DNA of 64,000 bases from Neckera pumila (GCA_963969595.1 OZ018412.1:5830501-5894500); one strand, 5' to 3'. Counted from the first letter of the stretch, positions 37,930 through 50,270 are shown. Notes: generated by a model not told the origin, from the letters alone. Numbers and translations: made by a program.

Positions 37930-39229
37930 ACTCTACCTTATGTATTTGGACATTTTGTATAACACTGCTTTAGTATTAGAATACACAAAATGCACTCCAG
38001 AACAACATTCCAAATATTTGTGGAATTTTACCAACCAATTGCCATTACTTCCTATATTGAACCGGTTTTTCAAGTACCAAGTCCGATTCTTTTTCTATTT
38101 TTTACTCTAAATAGAAATTTTATAGATTTTTTCACAGGATTTTTTCCAACGTCTTCAAATTGCAACTACGTCTTTTCAATTTTCCACCAACTAACAATGA
38201 ACTAATCAACGGTTCTTTTTTAACATTGCTCTAAAATTTGTCCTACCAAATATAGGTTTAATTTTGAAGCTTTATATTTAGAGCTTGAAATTTCTATCAT
38301 TGGAAGCACATCAAAAAATACTTTGAATAGGTACAAGAAGACAAAAATTTAAACATTGGACAAAGAAAATAAATCACTTCAAGAGCTAGCTAAAAGATAA
38401 AAAATTATAGTGGCCTTTGACAAATCATTGATACCAATCCACATCTCACTCTAATTTGCACCCAATTAAATTCATGCTAGTTTGGTCATTAATTAATTAT
38501 AAAATAAAATGACATCTTTGTCATTTTATTTTGACTCACATAAAAGAAACTTGATCTAGTGCAAGTATGACACCATATTGTTGCACAGCCACCTTGACCA
38601 TTGCATAGTTTCGTTTCCAATTGTATAGTCTTGTTTCCAATTGTTCAATTTTATAAAAATTGAATTCCCTAGAATTTTTCTTGTTTCACTGAATACATTT
38701 TCAAATAAAATTGAGAGAATTTTTTTTGATACTTCACTATAGGTGCCTAAAATTCTCCTAACCTATTTTGGTTTGTACAAAGTTTAAAGGAGTAACTTAG
38801 CAATTTAAGGGCCTCTTTACACCAAAGTTGAAAAACTATAGTCAAAGCCCTTTCAAAGTCTTATCTACAAAGGTTTGACCTTTGGAAGTAGTGTAAAGCA
38901 CAAAAGTGTCCAACCTATGTTTCTAATATATTTTTCAAATTAGAAAGCCCATAATGTGAATTCTTTTTAAATATTGACTATGAGCCTTTTGGCTTAAGGA
39001 TCCTCTAAAATAGTAGTCAAAAACACTTCTCTAAATGGGCTTGGTTTCAATTCTCAAAGATTCAAAATTGTTTGTTTTTTGCCATGAAGGACAAAAGTGT
39101 TGTCCACATCAATTATTGTACCCTGGCTTTAGAATTTTGAGTGCATGGTTAGATTCCTTAAGCTTTTCAACTTAATATCAAATGTCTCATTAGCTAACAA
39201 GTTGTTTTCCATAACTTAAGGTCTCTAGT

Positions 39230-39932
39230 CATTACAAGAATTTTCATCCCTCCGTAGGACTGCTCCAAATTGACATGCCAAGCCATTTCCAAGATTTGGC
39301 CTGTCAATCTGAAGAAGTCCCTCGGTGAGAAGTCAGATAAGTTGACTACTCGCCGAAACAATCAGATTATGCGTTTTTTTTGGTTTTTTTAAAATATTTT
39401 TCTTAAAATAATTTTTTTTTTTTAAATGAAATTTTAATTCGTAAAAGTTGGTTCTTGTGCCATTGTCCTTGCAATTTCAACTGCGCGGAAATAGGAAAAA
39501 AAGAATTTTTTAGCCCCCCAAAATCAAATTTCAAGGTACTCATTAGAAAAAATTTCAAGCCTTTGGAGGGCTACTCTACAATCCTCCAAGGTACCTTGAA
39601 ATTTACTTTTTTTTGGCTCAAAAATTCATTTTTCTCCTATTTTTGCCAAGCTGAAACTGTAGCGGCAGTGGCGCAGGAACCAAAATTTATGAGTAAATTT
39701 ATTTTTTTACTTTTTTATTTTTTTAATCTTAAAAATATTATTAAAAAAATAAAAAATAAAAAATAAATCGCGAAAACTGACTGCTCGCCGCAGCAGTCAG
39801 TTGGAGTGATAGACCAAGCTTTTTTATAGCTTGGTTTGTTACTCCAGAGCAGCCCTTTGAAGGGCTAATATTGTTTTTGATGTTTGAAGGGCTATGGAGC
39901 AACCCTCTGGAGCTTTGAAATTTTCTCTAGTG
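39230..39932. mobile_element. CACTA-like non-autonomous element
   Basis: The left end CATTACAAGAATTTTCA and the right end, read inverted, CACTAGAGAAAATTTCAAAG resemble the CACTACAAGAAA ends of plant CACTA elements. Inner sub-terminal repeats (GGACTGCTCC and the inverted GGGCTGCTCT; GCCAAGC) are also inverted. The flanks AGT and TTT do not show a clean 3-bp duplication. No transposase frame. Confidence 0.55.
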
Positions 39933-39933
39933 T

Positions 39934-40688
39934 TTAACCCCTAAAGACCCAAGAGGGATATTCTTTCAAAATGGGCCAAAATTGCCAATAACTTGAGCAA
40001 TTTTTTTGCTCATTTTTTCTTGAAACTAGATTGAATGTAATCACAAGATCTTAAATTTAACATTGAAATTGAGCACCTCAAAAAACTTTAGATTATTTGA
40101 GTGCACAGTTTAGGAGATAATTAATTTTGAAGTTTTTCTTAGATCAATGGAAATACAGGGCAGCGCACTTTGAAGGAATATATCTTTGTGAGGATATTTT
40201 GAAATGATTTTTTTTGTGCTCAGTGAAAGATAAGAGAGCTAAAAATATACATGTAAAATTTCATAACATTCCAAGAGTTTTACAATTCATGGTCAAGCTT
40301 GCAATGCACGGTGGTCATTGAAATTTGAATAGTGTTTGCCAAAGAAAAAAGAATGGGATACTTGTCTTTTGATTGAACTCCTTGGATCAAGGTGGATCTG
40401 ACCTTTATGAGGTGGGCAAGAAGTACATTGGTTGGCTAACTTTTTAGTCTATGCCCAAACCAAATACAAAAAAATGAGCTGTAAACTACACTAAACCACT
40501 TAACTTTGAAAAATTCCACAAGGCAGATTTTAACTCAACATTTGATAAAACCACTGCTTTTGGATTTGTATTGCAGTCTATTTTCTAGAAATAAATTTTA
40601 TTGTCAAAAAACTCAAAATCTGAGAACGGGCAGCTCAAAAAACAGAGGTAGCAACCAGAAAATGGTCGCTTGGGTCATTAGAGGTTAA
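39934..40688 (+). mobile_element. TTAA-CCCC element F
   Basis: Left end TTAACCCCTAAAGACCCAAG, right end CATTAGAGGTTAA. It is 755 bp and non-coding, the intact relative of F2. Its right TTAA (40,685-40,688) is also the left TTAA of G. Confidence 0.85.
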
Positions 40689-41634
40689 CCCCTAAAGTCC
40701 CATTGTCTCCTTAGGGGACAAAATGGATTTCGGGCAGGCTCCTACGGCTTCAATAATGTCGTAATTTTTTGGATTTTTTTTGCGAAGATAGAAAATCACA
40801 TTAGCTTTCTGGAAATGTAATTTTTATTTCAATCGGTGCCCGATAGCAAAAGTTATGGCAAAAAAACTCCAAATTTTAGTTTGGCGGGCAGAAAAAAAAC
40901 CTCACAAAAACTTTAATTCAAAATTTTAAAAATTTGTTTCATATAGATTTTATTTTCATCTACATGGAAAGCTTTGATTCATTCCATTTGGATTTGTTAT
41001 GCAAAAGTTATGGACAATCTTATTTTTTGGGCAATTAGAGCATCTTTTTGAAAAAATAACTTATAGGATTCAATTCTGAACTCAATTTTGACAACTTAAA
41101 AAAAAAAAATTCACAAAGTTAAGATTTTTTGCTAGAACAATCTCACCATTGAGATTAGTATATTTCAACCGTATCTTAGAGCTATTAATGATTTCATATT
41201 TCCGTCAATCTTCAACCTACTTCTATTTAACAAATTTTAATGAATAAAAACTAAGTGTTTCTTTTTTGAAATTTATTTCCTAAATTCTCAACTCAATTCT
41301 TCATCATATAATATTAGAAATTCAAAATCAATAGAGCAAAAATTTTAAGTTAAAAAGTTTCAAAGACAAAAAAATGTAGGTGAACAAGGTGCAAGAAAAC
41401 TAAATTCCTTCACTTTAAATGCAAATATCTTGCAATATCTACACGTTCAAAGTTTCTAAAATTTCTTCCACACATTTTTACACTAGTGTAGTACAAGTTT
41501 TTATGGTTAAATATGCAAAAAAAACATAAATATTTTTTGTTTGCTCTATGCTATAAAAATGGCAATTTTGAGCGGATTTGAGCGGAGTTTGAGCAGATTT
41601 TGATGGAAAAGGGCTTTGGGACTTAAAGGGTTAA
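40685..41634 (-). mobile_element. TTAA-CCCC element G (type 2)
   Basis: Left end TTAACCCCTAAAGTCCC, right end GGGACTTAAAGGGTTAA. It is 950 bp and collinear with K. At the matching place in copy C (about 61,655) the host sequence is continuous, without F or G. Confidence 0.85.
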
Positions 41635-42297
41635 AGATGCCCTAAATTGAATAAAAATAAATTACAAAGCATTTTTTCTACATTAATAAATTTATTAATT
41701 TTTATGCATTAAAAATACAATGACAACCTACTACCATTATTGAATGATACTATGCCAACTTAAGGTAAATGCCTTTAATTGTGACACATTTCTAAAATTT
41801 ATTCCTACAATTTTTTTCCCAAAATGAACTAGACTCTCTTCATAAAAAACTTGGCTTGATTTTGGGCTTGCCTGTTTTCAACACTTTGACATTTATAGTC
41901 CATTCATTATCTAGAAAATGTATATGAAAAAATAATAGATTTTCCTTTCAACTCCCAATAAAATACCAATAAAGACTTAGGTTATTCAATAATAGGAACC
42001 ATGCTCAAATGCTTATTCAAACAAATTTAGACATAGCTATTTAAACCCCTAATAGTCCTTGGAAAGGCAGAAATATAAATCTCAAATTTACGGGGCAAAA
42101 TCAATTGTGACTTGACAAGGCACTTTGCATTGAAAATCTTCATTTACGTAAGTTTTGTTTTTTCCCATTTAGACATCAACTCTTTCAAAATTTTATATTA
42201 AAAATATGAAGCATCAATTGTCCAAGCTAATCAAATAATTGTTCAATAATAGAAAAAAGATGATTCTTCAACATACTTGGATGACAAACAAAGGACG

Positions 42298-42553
42298 TTT
42301 AACCCATCCCACAAAGTAGGACCGGTAGGGTGGATTTACTTTGGAAAATGTAGGAGTTTTCTATTTGCCACACATTATAAAATTTGCAAATTTTGAATTC
42401 ATATTTGCAACCAAAGGTTTTAAATTCCAAATCCACTAGTAGGGATCTAAAATATACCCTAAACACAGCAAAAAATAGGGGGCTCTTTTTTTACTTTTAG
42501 CCCCCCAAAATACAAATTTCACCCTGTTAGTCTTATTTTGTTGGATGGGTTTA
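42298..42553. mobile_element. MITE S1
   Basis: The inverted ends of about 35 bp include AACCCATCCCACAAAGTAGG and TAGGGTG on the left and CACCCTG and TTTTGTTGGATGGGTT on the right. Shares its left half with S2 at 54,233. Element H is inserted directly at its right edge. Confidence 0.65.
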
Positions 42554-43474
42554 ACCCCTAAAGCTTTTTTACTATCTTTTCATCCAAAATGCCTCCATAA
42601 TGCCATTCTAATACAAATACCAAATTTTAGGAAATTTTTTTTGGGTACATGTAACCATAGGATCTTGTAGTACACTAGTTTAAGATATTGTGGAAAAAAT
42701 TTCAGAAATTTTCACCTTGTGGATTGCAAGATAATAGCATTTGAATTCACAAAAATCCTTTTTTTGTCCCTATAAAAATCCGGGCAGTTGCACTTCATAA
42801 GGTCACATTTGTATGAAAAAATGTCCAAAATGGTGGATACTCTTTTCAAGGCAAAATTTCAAATCATTTGGAATTGTAAAACATATAGGAAAAAAAAAGT
42901 AAGTAGAAAGAAATAGAGAATGATTCAAAATACTAAATTGTTAACCATTTATTTAAGGAATTGAAAAATGCCAATTCCAATGGTTGTAATGTTGTAATAA
43001 ACAATATACACCTAATGGCTTTATTTTTTTTTCAAAAAATATTGAAAATTGAGTTAAATAAAGGACTTCAAAGTTTATTTTAGAGTAAAGATTTCATAAC
43101 TACCCATAAACTACCCTAAACTAAGAATCTTCATAATTTTTGACTCATTAATCAAAATAGAATGATTCAAAGCTTCCTGCGTATGTATAAATCTAAAGAA
43201 TCAATTTCAAATTTTTATTTTCTTGAAAAGTGATTTTTAAAGAATTTTTTTGGGTTGCCCAAGCTGCCTACCAAATGTTGAAAATTACATATCATGCAAT
43301 AACTTTTTTAATAGTATAGTCAAAAGTTATGAAAATTTTTGAGCCTTAAAGCTACTCCTTGGGAAAATGTTGTGTTAAATTTTCAAAGGAAAATAAATAA
43401 AACTCCATTCATAGTGATTGCTGCCTAAAATCGCTATGTTGCCAAAAAACACAGTTTGGTCCTTTAGGGGTTAA
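42551..43474 (+). mobile_element. TTAA-CCCC element H (type 1)
   Basis: TTAACCCCTAAAGC at 42,551 and CCTTTAGGGGTTAA ending at 43,474 (924 bp). The body closely matches E1 and E5. Confidence 0.88.
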
Positions 43475-43555
43475 TGTCCTGCATAATTAAGACCGGCCTC
43501 TACCTCCAGCCTCCAAGCTCCTCATTGGCATCAACATGGGGTCTCTGTGTCAACA

Positions 43556-44200
43556 TTAACCCCTAAATGCCCAAGGCCTGTTTTGGGCTTCCTGGAATTT
43601 GTTCTAAATTGAACAAAATGCCAACATTTTGATAAGTTGTATCAATTTTTTTTAAATTGTAATTGTACAAGTTCAAACTGGACATGTTAGAGATCTCATA
43701 GGAAAAGAAAACACAACAATATCACTTATTGAGTGAAAGATTATAACGTTTGACTATGAGGGTGCTAAAACTGCAAAAATCTTTCAATCTTCTTTACACA
43801 AGCCAAATCTAAAAAGTTGGTGACCAAAAAAATATGAGGTTAAAGGGCCTAACATGTATAACACCGATGAATTTATGGCTTCTTAAAATCTACTCTGCAA
43901 TTTTTTTAAATGAATTTTAAATGTGATTTTTTCTCCAAGATCTAGTGTATTTGAGGCTCATTTCCAAGAGCTCTCAACACTACAGGAAGTCACGATTGCA
44001 TTGAGTACCCTTGTACAAAAACTTGAATAGAAAAATCACTATCATTTATTTTCAAGATCGGATTTGTGATGCTAAAATTAGACTTCAAGAAGAACTTTCT
44101 AAAAATATAAACTACTAAAAATAGCAACTTGGTTAGGTTTTATTTAACTTCCAAGTTTTGCAAACACCAGATTTAGGTGCCTTGGGCATTTAGGGGTTAA
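43556..44200. mobile_element. TTAA-CCCC element I
   Basis: TTAACCCCTAAATGCCCAAG at the left and the exact inverted CTTGGGCATTTAGGGGTTAA at the right: a perfect 20-bp terminal repeat, the best preserved of the family. It is 645 bp, with an interior unlike types 1 and 2. No coding frame. Confidence 0.88.
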
Positions 44201-44289
44201 AAGACAAGAAAAGTTCAAAATCAAGAGGAGCCCACGGTGTGAGGCGAGCACCCGGCTACATTACATTCCTGTAAAACCATGATAGCTTA

Positions 44290-44635
44290 GAGCATCCCCA
44301 CCTGTCTTGCATATTGGATGACTTGTTAAGAGAGGATTGCAAAATTGCCCCACCCGTCTTGCATAATGGATGAACTTGTTAAGAGGCCAAGCCAAAAGTC
44401 TCCGGTGGCTTGCAAAACCGGACTCTTTTGCAAGCCAAAGGATGGCTTGCAAACTAGCCTGCAAACCACATGAGACAAGCGCCTTTTCCACTTTCCCCAA
44501 AAACAAGGACATGATCCGTGAATGTGGACGTAGCTCATTGGATGGCAATGGCCTCTTAAGAGGCCATGGGTGGGGCGACCCTTCTTCCCTGGCTTGCAAC
44601 CTGTCTTACATTTTGCAAGCCGGGTGGGGATGCTC
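44290..44635. mobile_element. PIF/Harbinger-type MITE P1
   Basis: GAGCATCCCCACCTGTCTTG at the left and CAAGCCGGGTGGGGATGCTC at the right, flanked by TTA on both sides (44,287-44,289 and 44,636-44,638). The interior has several GGCTTGCAAA repeats. The sister copy P2 is at 58,233-58,588. Overlapping open frames on both strands inside it are not genes. Confidence 0.88.
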
Positions 44636-44638
44636 TTA

Positions 44639-45545
44639 CAGTCTTTTGGCAGCTTGATAGGAATGCATGCATGCATGCTAAGAGACCACGTACGGCACTT
44701 CTGACCGACTCTCTGCCGCATCCATCACCGGATTGAAGCAGCATGGCAGACAGTGTATTGTTAAGTTTATTCCCTGCACACTAACTTACACACGCACTGA
44801 CGAACCTTTCAGTGAGTGGACACTGCCTAAGTATATGAAAATCTTAAACAATTAAAAGTTAAAAAGTTAAGAAAATTTATCCTTAAGTACTGTTTTGGAT
44901 CAAAGGAAAAGAAAAAAAGGTAAAAAAGTATATCCTAACAAGATGATTAAGGAGATAAGGTAACTACACCTAAAATCGCATAGTTTTTAAAATCGCACAC
45001 TGGATATTCTTCCCTAAAATGTACTCCCATTATTCATATGACTCTATGATCGCTTTTAGGTGCACCTATTTGCAGCACTTTGAAAATTTGTAGTTTATTC
45101 ACACGGTGTCCAAAAAATGCATTCTGCATTCTAAGAGAATCTAGGATCTCGTCTTGACTACCAACGGGGCCCCACAATTTTTTTTTCAATATAATAGTGA
45201 AAACCATGCTGAATTGCTTAACTGTGCAATTTAAGGTGCAGTTACCGTAATAATAATCATACAACACGGTGAGTTAGACCAAGCAATGCTCCTCTGCCTT
45301 GTGCATGCTGTACTGCCAAAGATGAGCACATTGATACAGTAACGTGGTTGTATAGTAAGCTTGATACTATAACTTAACGTACTTGGTCATGCACGGTCGT
45401 CCTCTGTCTCGTTTATTGGTAAACAATGTGTCTGAGCCTCCGCTTTTGAGAGGATAGTGATGTCCGTAGCTTAGCTACTGTAGCGTGACCACCGACCAGG
45501 TCCCATTGCCCCGTGAGATCTTGACGCACCCAAACAACTCCTTCA
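44639..45545. promoter_or_regulatory. Region upstream of BAHD gene
   Basis: Candidate promoter region without a recognised gene. It contains a (GCAT)n run at 44,663-44,678, which includes the RY-type CATGCATG motif, about 1 kb before the ATG. No confident TATA box was placed. Confidence 0.3.
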
Positions 45546-45547
45546 AG

Positions 45548-45664
45548 ATGGTCTCCTTCAAACCCCCAACGCTCACCTCCTCCACTAACATGCAGTCCAT
45601 CTCTCCCCCTCCACACCCACTCTCCCGGAGCTTCGCCACCAGCTCTCCTCCCTCGACTGCGTAA
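45548..45664 (+). other. Upstream ORF from tandem duplication of the BAHD 5' end
   Basis: A segment of about 125 bp including the start codon is duplicated in tandem: the ATG at 45,548 lies 125 nt before the real ATG at 45,673, and the following sequences match over most of their length. In the first copy a 5-nt length difference after CTCCACT shifts the frame, giving a 38-codon ORF (MVSFKPPTLTSSTN...) that ends with TAA at 45,662, eight bases before the real start. Confidence 0.8.
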
Positions 45665-45672
45665 TCGTGAAG

Positions 45673-48155
45673 ATGGTCTCCTTCAAACCCCCAACGCTCA
45701 CCTCCTCCACTACAGTCCGTCTCTCCCCCTCCACACCCACTCTCCCGGAGCTTCGCCATCTCCAGCTCTCCCCCCTCGACTGCGTAAAACTCGGCTACTT
45801 CACTCCCGTTCTCCTCCTCTACCGTCCTCCAAACACCGACTTCCAGATTCTGGTGGCCAGCCTCAAGGAGTCACTCCGGGAGGCACTCGTGGTGTACTAC
45901 ACGTTCGCAGGGCGCTTGGTGAAGAAGAAGGGGCCAAATGGAGAACTGGAGGTGTGCTGCGATGACTCGGGATGTTTCTTCACGGAGGCCGTGGTGGAGG
46001 AGGCGCTGGAAGAGGTCGGAGCGGAGAGCTTGTCTGGAATGGAAGCGGCGGGGTTGGGTGGGAGTATGATCTTTTCGTTGGAGGAGCATGAGGAGATTCC
46101 GCCGCTGGTCATTCAGGTGGGACAATGCATTTCCTCCTAGGTTGCCCTAATTTGGCATTCCTATGTCGCTTGCCAATCAGATGGTAATTTGAAGCGGAGA
46201 ATGTCTGGGAGTACTGATTTTAGGTCAATCAGATGTTGATTGGATACAAGTGAAATAAGACTCTTCAGGTGTTGATTTGAGCTGAGGATGGCTGGGAGTC
46301 CTAATTTAGGTCAATCAGGTGTAGGTTTGGAGCTGGAAATGTCTGGTTGCTGCCTATTGAGATAGAGGTTCACTACTTTTTTCGTGTAAAGGGAGGGACA
46401 CCTAACTTTGTCGCGTCTATTGTTGAGTATAATCCCTGTTGGTATTATTATGAGCCTGGTCCGATTTTCAAATGTCCTTGGTGGTGAATGAAAGAGAATT
46501 TTAATGCATGAAAGAATGGTTTTGCCCTATCACCAAGGTAGTGAGCCAATAATTTATCAGATACTGGAATGAAGAGTTGCATTTTACAATTCTACAGTTC
46601 AGTTTCCTTGAAAGTCATTCATTAACCTCTTTTAGTCCTCAATGTCCCTAATGGGTTAATTGAATCAAATTGGGTAGAATTAAAACATGAGCTGCTTTGA
46701 AGAACTTCTCTTCTTTCATTGGTTACTTTGCTTTCATGCGTTGCTTTTGAAATCTTGTGCGAGTCTCGGTGAATATGTGCTTTCATTTTGATGCTATATC
46801 TAGATGTAGCGTTTTGGATGGTGTCTCTTCCAGGTGTACTTACTTTTTGAATTCCCTCGAAAGCGCAGTCACTACAATTAGGTGTAGTTTTGAAGCTAGT
46901 AATTCCTGGTTCATGTGGTTGTTGCAGGTTGAATTGGAACTAGTGTTCTCTTTCCAGTTTGTTATGATAGTAGATGTGTGAGGATTTCTGTTCCCAAGTT
47001 TGAAGACCGATATGGTGTGTTTCTGGTCGTAGCCCTAAAGTCCTGAAAAATGGTAATTGGTGAGTTGGGGCACTCAAAGTGTGAGGGTTTGCTTTGCTAG
47101 GTTACATCTTTCAAGTGTAAATCGATAGCATTGGCGGTGAATTGGCATCATCAAGTGGTGGATGGTGTCTCTGGGATGAGCTTTTTGAAGGCATGGTCTG
47201 AACTGGCACTAGGGCTACCCATCACTAGCCGTCCTGACTATCGGTGAGGTTTTGCAATTCAAATTTCCTCTTGTCAAGGATCTTGTTGACTGTCATTGCA
47301 TTTCCATCGTTAGCTTTGCCGGGGTCATGTGTGGCTTTGCTAGAATCATTACTATGACTCTCTAATGTGTTGTTTTTCAAGCGCAGACGTCATTTGCTGT
47401 CACCTCGAGTTCCACCACAACCAAGTGATTCCATTCCAGGATTCAGAGTGTTGTCCTCGCATCCTCAGGAGCAAAAGTCCTTACTACCGTCTGAAAGGTG
47501 GAGCAAAGAGGCCACCGGAGGGCTCCTTCCAAAGAAGGTGGAGTTCACAATCTCAGCAGAAGAAATTCAACAACTGAAGAATGAAGCAAGCACATCTGGC
47601 GCATCATTTACATCAGGCGTGCTCATATCGGCCCATCTCTGGAGGCTTGTCACCAAAGCCAGAGGTTTGGACAGGGATGCAACTAGTACAATTTACTCAG
47701 TTGTCGACGCAAGAAAAAGATTGAAAGATTTTCCTATGAGCTACTTCGGCAACTGTACCTTCTACAGGCCAGCAGACTGCCCGGTGGCAGACTTGTTGGA
47801 CATGCCTCTGGGTCATGTAGCTAAGCTTATCCAGGATTCTGTGTCTGTAGTGACAGATGATTACGTTAGGTCTATAGTGGACTTTGTTCACGTCACAGGA
47901 GCGTCGAATTTTGCTATTGAACGACCTAATCTCGCTACGCATGACGTACAGCCAACGTTTTGGAGGTTCTTTCCAATTTATGAGCTAGACTTTGGATTTG
48001 GAATCCCTAGCTATGGTGGAAGGAATAGCCCTATTTTAGGCGCCAGTGGTTATGCTGCAGTCTATCCTACTCCTTCCGGAGATGGGTCTGTTCTGATTGC
48101 TCAATATCTTTTTCCCGATGCTGCTGACAGTCTCGAAGCGATGGTGAAACTGTAG
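45673..48155 (+). CDS. BAHD-family acyl-CoA-dependent acyltransferase
   Basis: Transfers an acyl group from a CoA thioester to an alcohol or amine; cytosolic by family knowledge, acceptor unknown. Exons 45,673-46,116, 47,101-47,243 and 47,387-48,155 join (phase 0, then phase 2) into 451 residues, normal for the family. The catalytic motif is HHQVVDG (His165, Asp169), in the usual context NWHHQVVDGVSGMSFLKAW and encoded by exon 2. Other marks are YFGNC (near 320) and DFGFG at 397-401, a variant of DFGWG. The N-terminus (about 17-40) has the family's LSPLDCVKLGYFTPVLLLY style. All splice sites are GT-AG. The start at 45,673 is chosen because it begins the continuous family-like N-terminus; a decoy ATG lies upstream. 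Hydroxycinnamoyl-, malonyl- or acetyl-transfer cannot be told apart from sequence alone. Confidence 0.92.
46117..47100 (+). other. Intron 1 of BAHD gene
   Basis: Donor ATTCAG then GTGGGA; acceptor TTTGCTAG before GTTACATC. Short open frames inside (for example 46,757-46,981) have no motif. Confidence 0.88.
47244..47386 (+). other. Intron 2 of BAHD gene
   Basis: Donor CTATCG then GTGAGG; acceptor TTTTCAAGCGCAG before ACGTCATT. It splits an arginine codon (phase 2). Confidence 0.85.
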
Positions 48156-49257
48156 TGCTGCATTGGTTAATTAGAACAACGACATTTCAAAAATTTGTTG
48201 AAGTTTATGTATAGAGTATGGCTTGGAGCCTCTGAAGCTGCACGAGGAAATTTCAAGGCTGGACCTGAATTGGCTTCGCTTGAAGGTTAACCTTCGTAAC
48301 TCTGCACTGCTGAATTTCTCTACTTGTGGAACTTCGATAGCAGACAGACAATTTTGTTTGCTTCTGTAGATAGCCATCCTTTGTTTTCTACAGAATGAGT
48401 TCTTTGTTTTCTTGTGGAAATTTCTGAAGTTTTGAATTTTGTGCATGCTTGAGCGTGTTTAATTCAAAAAGGACGCTGAGGGCTGAAAATGTCCTATGAA
48501 AGATATATAGGCCAACCAAAGAAACAACGCGTGCATGTATTCATATTGAAATTTGATAATGTTTTGTTGATTGCCTTGGTGATATGGCTACATAGGACTG
48601 CAATGCTCCAGGAGTAAGTTGCTTTTGCATGGGCTGACAACCTAGAGAGCTCAGGTTAATATGTTAAAAAAAACATTGGGCATGCCTTGCACTAATTATT
48701 CTGGGACATTGCGGACACTAATTGTCCTATTGATGACTTCACTTAAGACTGTTCATCTGAGATTGTAGGATGGAAAAAGACGTTTGTTCATTCAACTTGG
48801 AGTACATGAAGCATAAATAATACTCCGACTGAGTTTGTATCTGTTGTTCAGTGGTGACTCAGGGTCTCCTTAAATGCTCACCCGGTGGGCAAGTTTCCAA
48901 CTAATTCAAGCAAGAGGACAAAAGTGGCTTCATCAATTGGGTTGCCGGGGTGGGCAAGCAGGAAAAGAGGAGTGGAAGTTTCACCAATACCGGTGGACAA
49001 CCTCATTGGTGGAGACTAGAGAATCTAATACGTGTGACTTATTTGTTGTTTCCCTCCCCACCCACTGGGTTCACATGAAAGTGTAAATTCTTTTTTTTCC
49101 TTGTAGCAAGCCCTGTGCAATTGCCCAATCACCGATACATATAAGCTGACCTTCACTATTTGCTTCTGCACCAACACTTGATCTTTTCTGTACTTGTGGT
49201 TACATGCATGCAAGGCTGCATGAAGTAGAGGGATCCAATTGGAGGTCTTGCTCAGAA
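48156..49257. other. 3' flank of BAHD gene, nothing else recognised
   Basis: The 3' untranslated region lies in the first few hundred bases. No further gene or repeat boundary recognised. Confidence 0.4.
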
Positions 49258-49302
49258 ATGCCCTCCCAGGGTATGCCTTGCCAAGGTATGCCCTCCCAGG
49301 GT
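49258..49302 (+). repeat. Minisatellite, 15 bp x 3
   Basis: ATGCCCTCCCAGGGT, ATGCCTTGCCAAGGT, ATGCCCTCCCAGGGT in direct tandem. Each unit is itself a small hairpin (CCCTcccAGGG, CCTTgCCAAGG). Confidence 0.85.
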
Positions 49303-49345
49303 AACATATGGGGCAAAAGAAAAATTTGTGACATTGATTTAAATA

Positions 49346-49550
49346 CAATAGAACCTCTCTTAGTGCATACTCTCCTAGTGCATATATATAGTAAGAGAGT
49401 TTGTACTATGAAGCATTTATTTTTGAACAATAGTTGGATGCCTCGGAGTTAGAGGTCACATTAGCTTGTGGTCATTACTGCACCTCTCCAAATACATAAA
49501 GCTCTTTTAGTGCATAGTCCCTGCACTATGCACTAAGAGAGGTTCTACTG
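49346..49550. mobile_element. pogo/Tc1-mariner-type MITE
   Basis: CAATAGAACCTCTCTTAGTG at the left and CACTAAGAGAGGTTCTACTG at the right, flanked by TA on both sides (49,344-49,345 and 49,551-49,552). The CAGTAGAACCTC end is typical of pogo/Tigger-like elements. Internal TTAGTGCATA repeats; 205 bp, non-coding. Confidence 0.75.
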
Positions 49551-49619
49551 TACATACAGGTTCTGAGTTGGGGGACACCACGTGAAAATGCGGGGTACAA
49601 AGATAATCATTCGAAAAGG

Positions 49620-50270
49620 ACTCGCCCGTAGTATGTTGCTTTCAACTTGTAGGCAGTGAACTGCAGTACCTGAGGCGGGGGTGGAGTTGTGTTGACCGAC
49701 GGACCCAAGTGGGCCTGGAAAAGAGTTTCTACCGAGACGATGGCAGGCCGTTGCTCACTGTCGATTAAACTGATGGTATGGGTCGTGCTGTACAAAGGCG
49801 AGCGACTGCGCAAGTTGTATGTATAGTACCGTTTGGTGTTCGCTTGGTCGTCACGTATCGAGTGGAGGGCGAGTGAGAGATCGCGATTGGGGGGCGTACT
49901 AGATTGAGAGAGCCGCGAGGTACTCTTTGTTTACGAGAGTGACCTGCCACCAGGAAGATTCTATTTCTAACGGAAAATACAACACTTTCCGTGTTCGCAA
50001 TTTCGTGAATTATTGCAATCCATTGCTAGCGTCGCGCCTCTGCACGCAACGAGCCAGCTTGCCTGCAGCTACTACATGCCGTGTCTGTGTTTTTCTTTTT
50101 CTCTCGACATAGTGTTTCGCCACTGAAGCTCTAGAGGTACGAACGAGCTCTTCCGAGTCCACGAGCTCCTCTCACCATTCGCCGCGACCCACCTTGAAGT
50201 GGTGGAACCAGCACGATTAGCAACCCTGGTTTGACGACGGTGTGACGTCGATCTTGTGCTCTTCTTGCAG
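49620..50270 (+). promoter_or_regulatory. Upstream region of bHLH copy 2 (duplicate of 22,870-23,530)
   Basis: Similarity starts at about 49,620 (CTTGTAGGCAGTGA) and continues to the acceptor-like CTCTTCTTGCAG at 50,270, with small gaps relative to copy 1. Confidence 0.6.

Larger units (their letters stand above)
37930..42297 (+). repeat. Long dispersed repeat, copy B
   Basis: Collinear with A and C; the left limit is set by similarity to C from 59,232 (TATTTGGACATT, CTCTAGAACAAC-like landmarks). It carries a CACTA-like element and two TTAA elements not present at the same places in A or C. The right end is cut by element S1. Confidence 0.7.

Noticed and set aside
44261..44744. Overlapping ORFs of 62-131 codons around 44.3-44.7 kb and again at 58.3-58.6 kb
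   Set aside because: They lie in MITEs P1 and P2 and reflect the internal GGCTTGCAAA repeats.
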